Assembly (NCBI RefSeq): GCF_020539485.1
Contig: NZ_JACDXU010000001.1
Span: forward strand, 1,116,001 to 1,180,000
Source: Fulverythrobacter ferritrahens
GTDB taxonomy: Bacteria; Pseudomonadota; Alphaproteobacteria; Sphingomonadales; Sphingomonadaceae
Direction: 5' to 3'
DNA length: 64,000 nt
Translations under genes and position numbers: made by a program
The notes under the pieces: model-generated
The model's input: the letters and a program-made list of their open reading frames with translations, nothing else
What the model was told of the DNA's origin: nothing
The model's database searches: none
Shown here: one piece after another, positions 8,502 to 17,155 of the stretch
Position numbering within the stretch: the first letter of the stretch is position 1
Layout of the letters: each line of letters begins with the position of its first letter

Positions 8502-9281
8502 CTACTCCCCCCTGAACTGCGGCGCCCTTTTTCCGAGAAACGCGCCGATCCCTTCCTTTGCATCATGAGTGCCCGCGGCTTCCCGCTGAGCGGCAGCCTC
8601 CGCATCCATGACGGTGCCGTATGAATGGTGGAGCGCGGAGTAGAGATTCGCCTTCATAAGCCCCAGCGCGGCAGTAGGCCCGGCGGCAAGGCGCACGGCG
8701 AGCGATTGCGCCTCATCCGCCAGCTCGGCGTCCTCCACACAGCGATGGATCAGGCCCCATTCGGCTGCCCGGCCCGCCGGAACCTTCTCCCCAAGCATCA
8801 GCATTTCGGCAGCGCGGGCCTTGCCGATCAGGCGCGGCAGAATCCAGCTTGCCCCACCATCGGGCACCAGCCCGATATTGACGAAAGCCTGCAGGAAATA
8901 GGCGCCCTGCCCTGCAAGGCAAAAATCGCAGGCCAGCGCGATGCTGCACCCGATCCCCGCGGCCGCCCCGTTCACTTCGGCTACGATGGGCAGGCGGTGT
9001 TCGGCAATATCCATCACCAGCGGATTGTAATGATCCACCAGCGAGCGATAGGCCCCCTCCCCGGCGTCTTCCTCGCCCAGGATCGCGCTGAGATCGGCGC
9101 CGGAACAGAAGGCCCGCCCCTCGCCCCGGATCAGCACCGCCCGCGCGGCGCCGGTGTTGGACAGGGCATGGCGCATCTCATCCGCCATGTCCTGCGTCAA
9201 CGCATTGAGCTTGTCGGGCCGGGCGAGCGTGAGAGTGGCAACGGTGCCGGCAATCTCGAAGCGGATGAATTGATAGGCCAT
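8502..9281 (-). CDS. Enoyl-CoA hydratase/isomerase family protein (PaaG-like)
   Basis: This is a crotonase-fold enzyme (259 residues) acting on an acyl-CoA. The two oxyanion-hole segments are [11 protein letters not shown] (about 58-67) and [10 protein letters not shown] (about 104-113). Both catalytic Glu positions of true hydratases are replaced: GCS stands where GCE is expected and QAFVNIGL where the PEI-type Glu should be. An Asp is present at LVPDGG (Asp141), the residue used by PaaG and related double-bond isomerases. An isomerase of the PaaG type is therefore more likely than a hydratase, although no other phenylacetate genes are nearby. It precedes bioB with a 56-base gap. Confidence 0.88.
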   Translation of the reverse strand: MAYQFIRFEIAGTVATLTLARPDKLNALTQDMADEMRHALSNTGAARAVLIRGEGRAFCSGADLSAILGEEDAGEGAYRSLVDHYNPLVMDIAEHRLPIVAEVNGAAAGIGCSIALACDFCLAGQGAYFLQAFVNIGLVPDGGASWILPRLIGKARAAEMLMLGEKVPAGRAAEWGLIHRCVEDAELADEAQSLAVRLAAGPTAALGLMKANLYSALHHSYGTVMDAEAAAQREAAGTHDAKEGIGAFLGKRAPQFRGE

Positions 9282-9349
9282 GGATATGATCTCATCCCAA
9301 TCGCACCGGCCGGTCAGGCGGAAGGTGCCTCACCGGTCATAGTGCCTCC

Positions 9350-9371
9350 TGCCTTCCGGCGACGGAAGGCA
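9350..9371. other. Perfect 9-bp hairpin with GCGA tetraloop
   Basis: TGCCTTCCG and CGGAAGGCA pair across a GCGA loop, a GNRA-type tetraloop when read on the plus strand. It lies between the small exported protein (ends 9428) and the crotonase (starts 9281). There is no U-tract on the minus strand, so on that strand it would be an mRNA structure rather than a simple terminator. Confidence 0.4.
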
Positions 9372-9396
9372 AAATCGGCATGAGTTATCGTCGGGG

Positions 9397-9420
9397 GGCC
9401 GGGAAACGCTCGCCCCGGCC
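9397..9420 (-). terminator. Terminator-like hairpin after the small exported protein gene
   Basis: GGCCGGG (414-420 side on the minus strand) pairs perfectly with CCCGGCC across a ten-base loop, starting seven bases after the stop of the exported-protein gene. It is GC-rich but lacks a clear run of U, so it may pause or protect the transcript more than end it. Confidence 0.4.
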
Positions 9421-9427
9421 TTCCAGC

Positions 9428-9760
9428 TCACTTCTTGGCGGGAAGCTTGTCGAATTCCGCCTGGAGCTTTGCCAGTACTTCATCGCTGAGCGCTGCGGGC
9501 TCGAACTGCTGGACGGCCTTCAGAGTGAGCGAGCGGCCCATCGTCTGGAACATTTCATTGGCATAGACCGTGGGAATCAGCGCCTTGAGCACTTCAACCG
9601 CGGCAGGATCCTCCAGCAGGGTGCCGACCGGCGTCGTGTCCACGCTGTAATGCCCCGAATGCGCGGCCGCATCCTCGGCATAGGCCGGAGCGGACATCAT
9701 CGGCACGAGACCACCGGCAGCAACGATGGCCAGAGCAGCGGAAAACAGTTTTGAGCGCAT
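9428..9760 (-). CDS. Small exported protein of unknown function (110 aa)
   Basis: A Sec signal peptide is clear (about residues 1-28, cleavage after AYA). The mature part is about 82 residues, mostly helical and rich in Ala, Glu and Leu, with no Cys. The segment TVYANEMFQTMGRSLTLKAV suggests an amphipathic helix that could bind a hydrophobic ligand or a membrane. I cannot name a family. It stands between pccB and a crotonase in the same direction, with hairpins after its stop, and may be part of the acyl-CoA gene group or simply a periplasmic lineage protein. Confidence 0.75.
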   Translation of the reverse strand: MRSKLFSAALAIVAAGGLVPMMSAPAYAEDAAAHSGHYSVDTTPVGTLLEDPAAVEVLKALIPTVYANEMFQTMGRSLTLKAVQQFEPAALSDEVLAKLQAEFDKLPAKK

Positions 9761-9870
9761 AATTCCTCTCCTTAGGAATATAGGCTCTAATCCAATTCAC
9801 CCGCGATTGCGAGCGCAAAGCGGAGAGGCAGGACGAGAGCCGGAGCTTCGATTAGTTCCTTGAGCACTGT

Positions 9871-9971
9871 CGTCTTGCTGAACTTGTTTCAGCATCCATT
9901 CTTCCCCGCGAGCGGCCGCATGAAACGGAAAAATGGACCCTGAAACAAGTTCAGGGTGACAACGGAAGACG
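9871..9971. repeat. Palindromic intergenic repeat (CTGAAACAAGTTCAGG type)
   Basis: A 21-base arm at 9880-9900 is the inverted copy of 9932-9952 with two mismatches (core GAACTTGTTTCAG / CTGAAACAAGTTC). The right arm contains a nested palindrome around CCTGAAACAAGTTCAGG. The element lies in the 236-base gap between pccB and the small exported protein and has the form of the REP-like palindromes common between sphingomonad genes. Its role and copy number cannot be judged here. Confidence 0.6.
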
Positions 9972-9996
9972 ATGGCTTTTTTAATCGAACAAGCCC

Positions 9997-11529
9997 TCAA
10001 AGGGGCGGATTTCCGTGTTTCTTCCAAGGATTTTCCAGCTGCTTGTGGCGCAGCTTCCTCAGCCCCAGCGCAATCCGGCGGCGCGTGGAATGGGGATGGA
10101 TCACTTCATCGATGAAGCCCTTGCTGGCGGCGATGAAGGGGTTGGCGAAGCGTTCCTCATATTCCTTCGTGCGCTGCGCGATCTTTTCCGGGTCGCCGGC
10201 ATCCTTGCGGAAGATGATCTCCACCGCGCCCTTGGCGCCCATCACCGCGATTTCCGCCGTGGGCCAGGCATAGTTGAGATCGCCGCGCAGATGCTTGGAT
10301 GCCATCACGTCATAGGCCCCGCCATAGGCCTTGCGGGTGATGACGGTGATCTTGGGCACGGTCGCCTCGGCATAGGCGTAGAGCAGCTTGGCACCGTGCT
10401 TGATGATGCCATTATGCTCCTGCGCGGTGCCGGGCAGGAAGCCCGGCACGTCCACGAAAGTCAGGATCGGGATGTTGAAGCAGTCGCAGAAGCGCACAAA
10501 GCGCGCAGCTTTCTTTGAACTGTTGATGTCCAGGCAGCCCGCCAGCACCATCGGCTGGTTCGCCACCACGCCCACCGTGCGCCCTTCCACCCGGCCGAAG
10601 CCGATAATGATATTGGCGGCATGGTCAGGCTGGATCTCGAAGAAGTCGCCTTCATCCACCACCTTCCGCACCAGTTCGTGCATGTCATAGGGGTGATTGG
10701 GATTATCCGGCACCAGCGTGTCGAGGCTGTCCTCGATCCGGTCCCACGGGTCAGCGGTCGGCCGTTCGGGCAGGTCGGACCGGTTGGACAGCGGCAGGAA
10801 ATCGAAGAAACGCCGCGCCGCGACCAGCGCCTCCAGATCGTTGTCCAGCGCCAGATCGGCAACGCCCGTCTTGGTGGTATGCGTGGTTGCCCCGCCCAGT
10901 TCTTCCTGCGTCACCACCTCGTTGGTGACGGTCTTCACCACATCCGGCCCGGTTACGAACATGTAGCTGGTGCCCTTCACCATGAAGATGAAGTCCGTCA
11001 TTGCCGGGGAATAGACTGCCCCGCCCGCGCAGGGCCCCATGATCAGTGAAAGCTGCGGTACCACGCCGCTGGCCAGCACATTGCGCTGGAATACTTCGGC
11101 ATAACCCCCAAGGCTGGCCACGCCTTCCTGAATGCGCGCGCCGCCTGAATCGCTGAGGCCGATCACCGGGGCGCCCACTTTCAGCGCCATGTCCATGATC
11201 TTGCAAATCTTCTGCGCGTGCCGTTCCGACAGGGAACCGCCGAACACAGTGAAATCCTGCGCATAGACGAATACCAGCCGACCATTGATCGTGCCGCTGC
11301 CGGTCACTACCCCGTCACCGGGGACGGTCTGCGCCTCCATCCCGAAATCGGTGCAATTATGCTCGACATACATGTCGAGTTCCTCGAACGATCCGGCATC
11401 CAGCAGCACGTCCACCCGCTCCCGCGCGGTCAGCTTGCCGCGCTTGTGCTGCGCATCGATCCGATCCTGTCCCCCGCCCAGCAAGGCGGCGGCGCGGCGG
11501 CGTTCCATTTCGGCGATATTGGCGGACAT
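9997..11529 (-). CDS. pccB: Acyl-CoA carboxylase carboxyltransferase (beta) subunit, propionyl-CoA type
   Basis: This subunit transfers the carboxyl group from biotin to propionyl-CoA (or a related acyl-CoA), giving methylmalonyl-CoA. The 510 residues contain two crotonase-like halves; the N half has the acyl-CoA site with [15 protein letters not shown] and [12 protein letters not shown], and the C half has the biotin site with [12 protein letters not shown] and [10 protein letters not shown]. The alpha subunit carrying biotin (PccA) is not in the window, so the pair is split. The end KKHGNPPL is typical of alphaproteobacterial PccB. It shares direction with gor upstream and bioB downstream. 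Confidence 0.94.
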   Translation of the reverse strand: MSANIAEMERRRAAALLGGGQDRIDAQHKRGKLTARERVDVLLDAGSFEELDMYVEHNCTDFGMEAQTVPGDGVVTGSGTINGRLVFVYAQDFTVFGGSLSERHAQKICKIMDMALKVGAPVIGLSDSGGARIQEGVASLGGYAEVFQRNVLASGVVPQLSLIMGPCAGGAVYSPAMTDFIFMVKGTSYMFVTGPDVVKTVTNEVVTQEELGGATTHTTKTGVADLALDNDLEALVAARRFFDFLPLSNRSDLPERPTADPWDRIEDSLDTLVPDNPNHPYDMHELVRKVVDEGDFFEIQPDHAANIIIGFGRVEGRTVGVVANQPMVLAGCLDINSSKKAARFVRFCDCFNIPILTFVDVPGFLPGTAQEHNGIIKHGAKLLYAYAEATVPKITVITRKAYGGAYDVMASKHLRGDLNYAWPTAEIAVMGAKGAVEIIFRKDAGDPEKIAQRTKEYEERFANPFIAASKGFIDEVIHPHSTRRRIALGLRKLRHKQLENPWKKHGNPPL

Positions 11530-11602
11530 GCGTGCCTTGCGGCTCTCCCGATCCGGTTATGCCAGTGGCCTAACGCGCAGGCGGGAGAGGGGCAAGCGCC
11601 AT

Positions 11603-11629
11603 AGATCCTCCCCGAACCGGGGAGGATCT
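11603..11629. terminator. Perfect 11-bp hairpin at the end of gor
   Basis: AGATCCTCCCC and GGGGAGGATCT form an 11-bp perfect stem with a five-base loop, touching the gor stop codon (11631-11629). It lies in the gap between gor and pccB. It is strong but has no U-tract, so it could act as a terminator needing a factor or as a 3' end protector. Confidence 0.5.
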
Positions 11630-12972
11630 TAGTTCAGCAGAACCAGCTCTTCCGCCATGGATGGGTGCAGCGCCACGGTGGCGTCGAAATCGGCCTTGGT
11701 CAGCCCCGCCTTCACCGCGATGGCAGCTACCTGCAAAATCTCCGGTGCTTCCGGGCCGACCATATGGATGCCCAGCACCTTGTTCGTGTCCTCATCCACG
11801 ATCATCCGATAGAGCCCGCGCTCCGCATTGGGGGAGAACAGGTTCTTCATCGGCCGGAAATCGGATTTGTAGACCTTCACATTCGGATATTCGCGCCGCG
11901 CCTGTTCCTCGGTCAGCCCCACTCCCGCGAGCGGCGGCTGGCTGAACACGGCGCTGGGAATGTGGTCATATTCCACAATGCGCGGCTTGTTGCCGAACAC
12001 GGTATCGGCAAAGGCGTGGCCTTCACGGATCGCCACCGGGGTCAGTTGCACGCGGTCCGTCACGTCGCCCACGGCATAGATGCTGGGGCAGGACGTGCGA
12101 TTATACTGGTCCACCGGAACCTCGCCCTTCACGCCCAGCTTGATGCCTGCCGTTTCAAGGCCCAGCCCGGCAGTGTTCGGCTTGCGGCCCGTGGCGATCA
12201 GGATCTGGTCCGCCTCGATCGTCTCTCCGCCCAGATCGGCCAGCAGCGAGCCGTCGGCCTGCTTCGTGACCGAGCGGATATTGGCGTTCAGCTTGAACTG
12301 GATACCGCGCGCCTGCGCGATCTCGCTCAGCCGTTCCACCACGCCCCGGTCATAGCCGCGCAGGATCGTTTCGGAGCGATTGATTACGGTAACTTCGCTG
12401 CCCAGCGCGTTGAATACCCCCGCGAATTCCATGGCGATATAACCACCGCCCACCACCAGCAGGCGCTTGGGCTGCTCTTCCAGATGGAATACTTCGTTGG
12501 AACTGATGCAGTGCTCCACGCCCGGAATGTCCGGCATGGCAGGCCAGCCACCCACGGCGACGAGGATATATTTCGCGGTGATTTCCTTGCCCGACGCCAG
12601 CTTCACGCTGTTCGGCCCGGTCACGGTCGCGCGTTCGAGATATTTCTCGACCCTGTTGTTCTCCAGCGTCTTTCCGTAGAGCCCTTCCAGCCGGTCCACA
12701 TCGGCATTCACGAAATCGCGCAGCACCTTCCAGTCGAAGCTCTTGCCCTCGATCGTCCAGCCGTAATTCCCAGCGTGGGAGAGTTCTTCCGCGAACATCG
12801 ATCCATAGACCAGCATCTTCTTGGGCACGCAGCCGCGGATCACGCAGGTGCCGCCCACGCGATATTCCTCGGCCACGGCAACACGGGCGCCATGGCTGGA
12901 AGCAATGCGGCTGGCGCGGACCCCGCCCGAACCGGCACCGATGATGAACAGATCATAGTCGAAATCAGACAT
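11629..12972 (-). CDS. gor: Glutathione-disulfide reductase
   Basis: This FAD/NADPH flavoenzyme keeps glutathione reduced in the cytoplasm. The FAD dinucleotide motif GAGSGGVRASR is near residue 12; the redox disulfide is Cys43/Cys48 in GGTCVIRGCVPKK; the NADPH motif VVGGGYIAMEFAG follows; the second FAD motif is YAVGDVTDR; and the C-terminal partner His is in LHPSMAEE (Ser where Thr is usual). The start at 12972 (MSDFDYDLFIIG) has AGAGGAG upstream; an open frame runs 16 codons further but is not family-like. The length is 447 residues. Confidence 0.95.
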   Translation of the reverse strand: MSDFDYDLFIIGAGSGGVRASRIASSHGARVAVAEEYRVGGTCVIRGCVPKKMLVYGSMFAEELSHAGNYGWTIEGKSFDWKVLRDFVNADVDRLEGLYGKTLENNRVEKYLERATVTGPNSVKLASGKEITAKYILVAVGGWPAMPDIPGVEHCISSNEVFHLEEQPKRLLVVGGGYIAMEFAGVFNALGSEVTVINRSETILRGYDRGVVERLSEIAQARGIQFKLNANIRSVTKQADGSLLADLGGETIEADQILIATGRKPNTAGLGLETAGIKLGVKGEVPVDQYNRTSCPSIYAVGDVTDRVQLTPVAIREGHAFADTVFGNKPRIVEYDHIPSAVFSQPPLAGVGLTEEQARREYPNVKVYKSDFRPMKNLFSPNAERGLYRMIVDEDTNKVLGIHMVGPEAPEILQVAAIAVKAGLTKADFDATVALHPSMAEELVLLN

Positions 12973-13111
12973 TCGCAGGGCTCCTCTGGGCCGAGCGATA
13001 TGGAGAGCGCCGCGATGCAAATCAATCTTCGGCTGCGGACAAGCACGCGCTCTGGCAATCGGGCACTATCATCGCCATCTGGCGATCAACGCCAACCTTA
13101 CCAGTGCCGAT

Positions 13112-13951
13112 ATGGAGATTCCCTTGAGCAAGATGCCCGCATTGTTCGTCGGCCACGGAAGCCCGGCCAATACGTTCGAGGATAGTCGCTATGCCCGCGC
13201 CTGGCGCAAGATGGGCGAAGTGCTGCCCCGCCCGCGCGCGATCCTCTCCATTTCGGCCCACTGGTATTTCAGCACCTCCGCCGTGACGGCGATGGAGCAT
13301 CCGCGCACCATCCACGACTTCTACGGCTTCCCGCAGAAATATTTCGATTTCCAATATCCGGCACCCGGCGCGCCGGACGTGGCGGCGATGGTGGCCGAAG
13401 CGGCCAAGCCGATCTGGGTCGGGCTGGACCGGGACCAGTGGGGGATCGATCATGGCACATGGTCCGTCCTCGCCCATATGTATCCCGATGCCGACGTGCC
13501 GGTGATGCAGCTTTCATTGAACGGCGTGCGTCCGCTGGATTACCACATGCAACTCGGCGCGCAGTTCGCTTCCCTGCGGGATGAAGGCGTGCTGATCATG
13601 GCCACGGGCAATGTGGTCCACAACCTTTCGACCATGCGGCGCGACGAGGTGGATTTCGGCCATGACTGGGGCATCCGCTTCGACAAGGCCGCAATCGAAA
13701 AGCTGGAAAGCGATCCGGGCGACATCCTATCGCTCGCCAGCCACCCGGATTACGCCATGGCCGTGCCTGCGCCGGATCACTACATCCCGATTCTCTACAT
13801 CGCCGGGCTTGCCGCTGCCGAGAACGAGCCCCTCAAGGTATGGAACGAAGGCCACGCGCTGGGCGCCGTGTCTATGACGTCCTACGCCATGGGCATGGAC
13901 GATGCGGCCCTTGCCGCCGTGCGCGAGGCTGCGGCGCTGGAAGCGGCCTGA
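13112..13951 (+). CDS. Class III extradiol ring-cleavage dioxygenase, DODA/YgiD type
   Basis: This non-haem metal enzyme is related to 4,5-DOPA dioxygenase and E. coli YgiD. Metal-ligand His residues are visible in FVGHGSPAN (His15), ISAHWYF and the IDHGTWSVLAHMYP region, with another conserved His in GNVVHNLSTM. At 279 residues it has the normal length for the family. The natural substrate of the bacterial proteins is uncertain, and nothing nearby points to an aromatic pathway. It diverges from gor and converges on ybaK with a four-base gap. Confidence 0.9.
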   Translation: MEIPLSKMPALFVGHGSPANTFEDSRYARAWRKMGEVLPRPRAILSISAHWYFSTSAVTAMEHPRTIHDFYGFPQKYFDFQYPAPGAPDVAAMVAEAAKPIWVGLDRDQWGIDHGTWSVLAHMYPDADVPVMQLSLNGVRPLDYHMQLGAQFASLRDEGVLIMATGNVVHNLSTMRRDEVDFGHDWGIRFDKAAIEKLESDPGDILSLASHPDYAMAVPAPDHYIPILYIAGLAAAENEPLKVWNEGHALGAVSMTSYAMGMDDAALAAVREAAALEAA

Positions 13952-13955
13952 GCGG

Positions 13956-14429
13956 TCAGGCCACCACGCTGGCCGCAACGGCGCCAAGCACGCGCTGGGC
14001 GTCCTTCGGGTCCAGCCGTAGCTGAAGGCCGCGCTGGCCGCCATTGATGAACACCAGATCATGCGCCAGCGCGGCTTCCTCGATGGCGACGGGCACCTTG
14101 CGCCGCTGGCCGAAGGGGCTGATCCCGCCGACCTTGTAGCCGGTCGCCCGCTCCGCATCGGCGGGCTTCATCATCTGCGCCGACTTGCCGCCCAACGCGG
14201 CGGCGAGTTTCTTCATCGCTACTTCCCGGTCCGAAGGCAGGATGACGCAGGCGGGCTTGCCGTCCACCAGCGCCATCAGCGTCTTGAGCACGCGCGCCGG
14301 ATCTTCCCCGATGGCTTCCGCCGCCTGCAACCCGATCCGGTCTGCATCGGGATCGTAATCATAGGTGTGAACAGTGAAGGCAACGCCGGAGTGCTCCAGC
14401 GCGCGGGTTGCGGGGGTGGCTTTCGACAT
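13956..14429 (-). CDS. ybaK: Cys-tRNA(Pro)/Cys-tRNA(Cys) deacylase, YbaK/EbsC family
   Basis: This trans-editing hydrolase clears misacylated Cys from tRNA-Pro. The family core is present: TLMALVDGKPACVILP, the catalytic Lys region around EVAMKKLAAALGGKSA, and GYKVGGISPFGQ. The start at ATG 14429 (MSKATPATRAL) gives 157 residues, the usual length; upstream codons run into a palindromic repeat and are not coding. It stands alone between the dioxygenase and pgi. Confidence 0.93.
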   Translation of the reverse strand: MSKATPATRALEHSGVAFTVHTYDYDPDADRIGLQAAEAIGEDPARVLKTLMALVDGKPACVILPSDREVAMKKLAAALGGKSAQMMKPADAERATGYKVGGISPFGQRRKVPVAIEEAALAHDLVFINGGQRGLQLRLDPKDAQRVLGAVAASVVA

Positions 14430-14451
14430 GGTTGTTCCACTAACCCAACTT

Positions 14452-14520
14452 GTCATCCCCGCAAAAGCCGGGACCCAGGCCAAATGTTCGAAGCTGGGTC
14501 CCCGCTTTCGCGGGGATGAC
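14452..14520. repeat. Palindromic intergenic repeat (GTCATCCCCGC type)
   Basis: Arms 14452-14478 and 14494-14520 are near-perfect inverted copies of about 27 bases, beginning GTCATCCCCGC and ending CGCGGGGATGAC, around a 15-base centre. It lies between ybaK and pgi. This GTCATCCCCGCGAAAGCGGGGA pattern is a well-known dispersed palindrome of alphaproteobacterial intergenic DNA. It may act as a transcription end for either neighbour. Confidence 0.7.
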
Positions 14521-14554
14521 GAAATGGGAGAGAAATGAATGAAGGAGGGCTAGA

Positions 14555-16072
14555 TCACCCCAACCCCGCAGCCTGCAGCAGCGCCGTGGTGCTGGCGTCG
14601 AACTTGGCCCCGCCTGCCTCGATCTGTTTGGCGATTTCCTTGCCCAGTTCCACACCGAACTGGTCGAAGGGATTGATCCCCATCAGCACGGCATTGGCGA
14701 AAGTGCGGTGTTCGTGGAACGCGATCAGGGCGCCTACCGTGGCGGCGTCGAAATCGTCGCACAGGATCGTCGCGCTCGGCCGGTCGCCCGGATAGGAGCG
14801 CGCCGGATCGCTGCTCGCCCTGCCCGCCATCAGCGCCGCCCCTTGGGCGAAGCAGTTCATCAGCAGGATGCGGTGATGCGCCGGGTCCAGCACATCGCCT
14901 GCCGCAATGCTGGCGATGAAGTCCACCGGCACCAGATTGGTGCCCTGATGGAGCAATTGGAACACCGCATGCTGGGCATCGGTGCCCACCCCGCCCCAGG
15001 TGATCGGCGCGGTTGGGCCCGAGACGGGCTTGCCATCGGCGGTCACGCTCTTGCCGTTGCTCTCCATCTCCAGTTGCTGGAGGTAGGAGGGCAGCAGGCG
15101 CAGCCGCTCGTCATAGGCGAAGCACGCCCGCGTCTGGCAGCCACGAATGCGGCTGTAATAGAGATCGGCAAAGGCCGCGCGCAGCGGCAGGTTTGCCGCC
15201 CCATCCGTTTCCGCGAAATGCCGGTCCATCGCCGCGGCGCCGTCCAGCATCTCTAGGAATTCATCCATCCCCACCGCCATGGCGATGGGAAATCCGATGG
15301 ACGACCATAGCGAGTAACGCCCGCCCACGCTTTCCGGGAAAGGCAGGATGCGCGTTTCATCCACGCCCCATTCCACGGCCTTTTCAGGATAGGCGGTAAG
15401 CGCCACGACCCGGCCGGAAGGATCGGCCACGCCATGCTGCGTCATCCATTCCAGCACGCTGATCGCGTTCGTCATGGTCTCGATTGTGGTGAAAGTCTTT
15501 GATGCGACCGCAAGGATAGTGGTCTGCGGATCGCAGGCGGCAAAGGCCTCTTCCAGAGCGCAGCCATCGATATTGGAAACCACATGGACATCCACGAGCG
15601 GCATTTCGCGCGCCAGCGCGTCCACCGCCAGGGCCGGGCCCAGCGCCGATCCGCCAATGCCGACATGGATCAGATGCTTCACATCGCCCATCGCGCCTTC
15701 ATGGATCGCGCCCACCAGCATGCCCATGCGGGCGAGCAGCGCCTGCGCCTCTTCCACGCTGGCAGGATCGCCCACGCCGCGCAGGGCGGTATGTTCCGCC
15801 GCGCGATTTTCCGAAGGGTTGACCACTTCGCCGGCGAACAGCCGGGCGCGCATATCGGCAAAGCCGGCCGCATCGGCCAATTCGTCGAACAGACCGATCA
15901 AGCCATCATCCAGATGGGTCTTGGACCAGTCGAACAGGATGCCCCCGCCGCCGGGCAATTCGAGCCGGTCCGAAAGTACCGCGACGCGGCCTTCATCCGC
16001 GAAGAGTTCGGCAAGGCTTCGCCGCGGGCGGGCCGACAGCCTCTCCCAGATCGATGAAATACCCTCGCTCAT
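14555..16072 (-). CDS. pgi: Glucose-6-phosphate isomerase
   Basis: This enzyme interconverts glucose 6-phosphate and fructose 6-phosphate. Visible landmarks are the sugar-phosphate segment HVGIGGSALGP, the VASKTFTTIET loop, the SVGGRYSLWSSIGFP signature and the C-terminal lysine region GINPFDQFGVELGKEIAK. The length, 505 residues, is at the short end of the family but complete. It is transcribed alone, diverging from lepB across 207 bases. Confidence 0.96.
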   Translation of the reverse strand: MSEGISSIWERLSARPRRSLAELFADEGRVAVLSDRLELPGGGGILFDWSKTHLDDGLIGLFDELADAAGFADMRARLFAGEVVNPSENRAAEHTALRGVGDPASVEEAQALLARMGMLVGAIHEGAMGDVKHLIHVGIGGSALGPALAVDALAREMPLVDVHVVSNIDGCALEEAFAACDPQTTILAVASKTFTTIETMTNAISVLEWMTQHGVADPSGRVVALTAYPEKAVEWGVDETRILPFPESVGGRYSLWSSIGFPIAMAVGMDEFLEMLDGAAAMDRHFAETDGAANLPLRAAFADLYYSRIRGCQTRACFAYDERLRLLPSYLQQLEMESNGKSVTADGKPVSGPTAPITWGGVGTDAQHAVFQLLHQGTNLVPVDFIASIAAGDVLDPAHHRILLMNCFAQGAALMAGRASSDPARSYPGDRPSATILCDDFDAATVGALIAFHEHRTFANAVLMGINPFDQFGVELGKEIAKQIEAGGAKFDASTTALLQAAGLG

Positions 16073-16279
16073 AGAGCTCCCCCTTTCCTACATGCTCGCG
16101 ATCGGCGTAAGCTTTGCCGCAATGAATGAAAAGGCCCAACTCCCCGAGAATGCGCCCTTTTTCCGGTCAACCGTGACAGTGGAAGGCATTTGCTTCAGCA
16201 CAGTGTCAACTTTGTCAACTTTGGTCGCCAGTCGCTGGGCACTTGACGGCAGGCGACGTGGCCCACAAGTGCTGGCGCA

Positions 16280-17155
16280 ATGACCGAAACGACACCCAGT
16301 GCGCCCTCGCCGGCCGCCGCTCAGCAGGGCAAATCAGAGCCCCCTGCTCCCTCCGCGCAGCCCGCGAAGAAGGAGAAGGACGAAGGCAATTTCTTCATCT
16401 TCCTGGTGAAGCTGATCGTCATCATGCTGGCCTTCCGCACGCTTGCCTTCGCGCCCTTCAATATCCCCAGCGAGAGCATGCTGCCAGGCCTGCAGAATGG
16501 CGACTATCTGCTGGCGTCGAAGTGGAATTACGGTTTCTCGAACAATTCCCTGCCCTTCGGCGTCCATCCCTTCCCTAATGGCCGCATTCTGGCCAGCCAG
16601 CCGCAGCGCGGCGATGTGGTGATCTTCAAGGCGCCCCCGCTCAACAGCGAGGATTACATCAAGCGTGTGATCGGCCTGCCGGGGGATCAGATCCAGATGA
16701 TCGGCGGGGTGCTGCACATTAACGGCATTGCCGTGAAGAAGCAGCGCATTGCCGATTTCGAACTGCCGATCTCGCCCAACACGCGCTGCTTCTCCGCGCA
16801 ATTCGCAGCGACGAACAAGGATGGCCTGTCCGTCTGCCGCTATCCCCAGTTCCGCGAAACCCTGCCCAACGGGGTGAGCTACAATGTGCTGGATTACGGC
16901 CAGACCCCGCAGGACGATACCTCCGCCGTCGTGGTGCCCGACGGGATGCTGTTCATGATGGGCGACAATCGCGACAATTCGCTCGACAGCCGCTTCCCAG
17001 CCGTTCCCGGCCAGGGCGTGGGCCTTGTTCCGCAGGATAATCTGGTGGGCAAGGCATCAATCATGATGTGGTCCACCGATGGATCTTCTTCCTGGCTGCT
17101 GCCCTGGACATGGTTCACCGCAGCGCGCTGGAGCCGGATCGGGGGCACGTTTTGA
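16280..17155 (+). CDS. lepB: Signal peptidase I
   Basis: This membrane-bound serine protease removes Sec and Tat signal peptides on the periplasmic side. One membrane helix (about residues 38-58) follows a Pro/Ala/Lys-rich cytoplasmic tail. Box B has the catalytic Ser66 (NIPSESMLPGL); box D has the general-base Lys128 (DYIKRVIGLPGD); box E is MGDNRDNSLDSR. The length is 291 residues. It is the first gene of lepB-rnc-era; its TGA overlaps the rnc TTG start. The 207 bases before it contain a tandem 9-base repeat (GTCAACTTT twice, 16205-16222) but no gene. Confidence 0.96.
   Translation: MTETTPSAPSPAAAQQGKSEPPAPSAQPAKKEKDEGNFFIFLVKLIVIMLAFRTLAFAPFNIPSESMLPGLQNGDYLLASKWNYGFSNNSLPFGVHPFPNGRILASQPQRGDVVIFKAPPLNSEDYIKRVIGLPGDQIQMIGGVLHINGIAVKKQRIADFELPISPNTRCFSAQFAATNKDGLSVCRYPQFRETLPNGVSYNVLDYGQTPQDDTSAVVVPDGMLFMMGDNRDNSLDSRFPAVPGQGVGLVPQDNLVGKASIMMWSTDGSSSWLLPWTWFTAARWSRIGGTF

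Noticed and set aside
16205-16222. Tandem GTCAACTTT repeat before lepB as an operator
   Set aside because: Two copies of nine bases with no symmetry and no known regulator; noted only as a local repeat.
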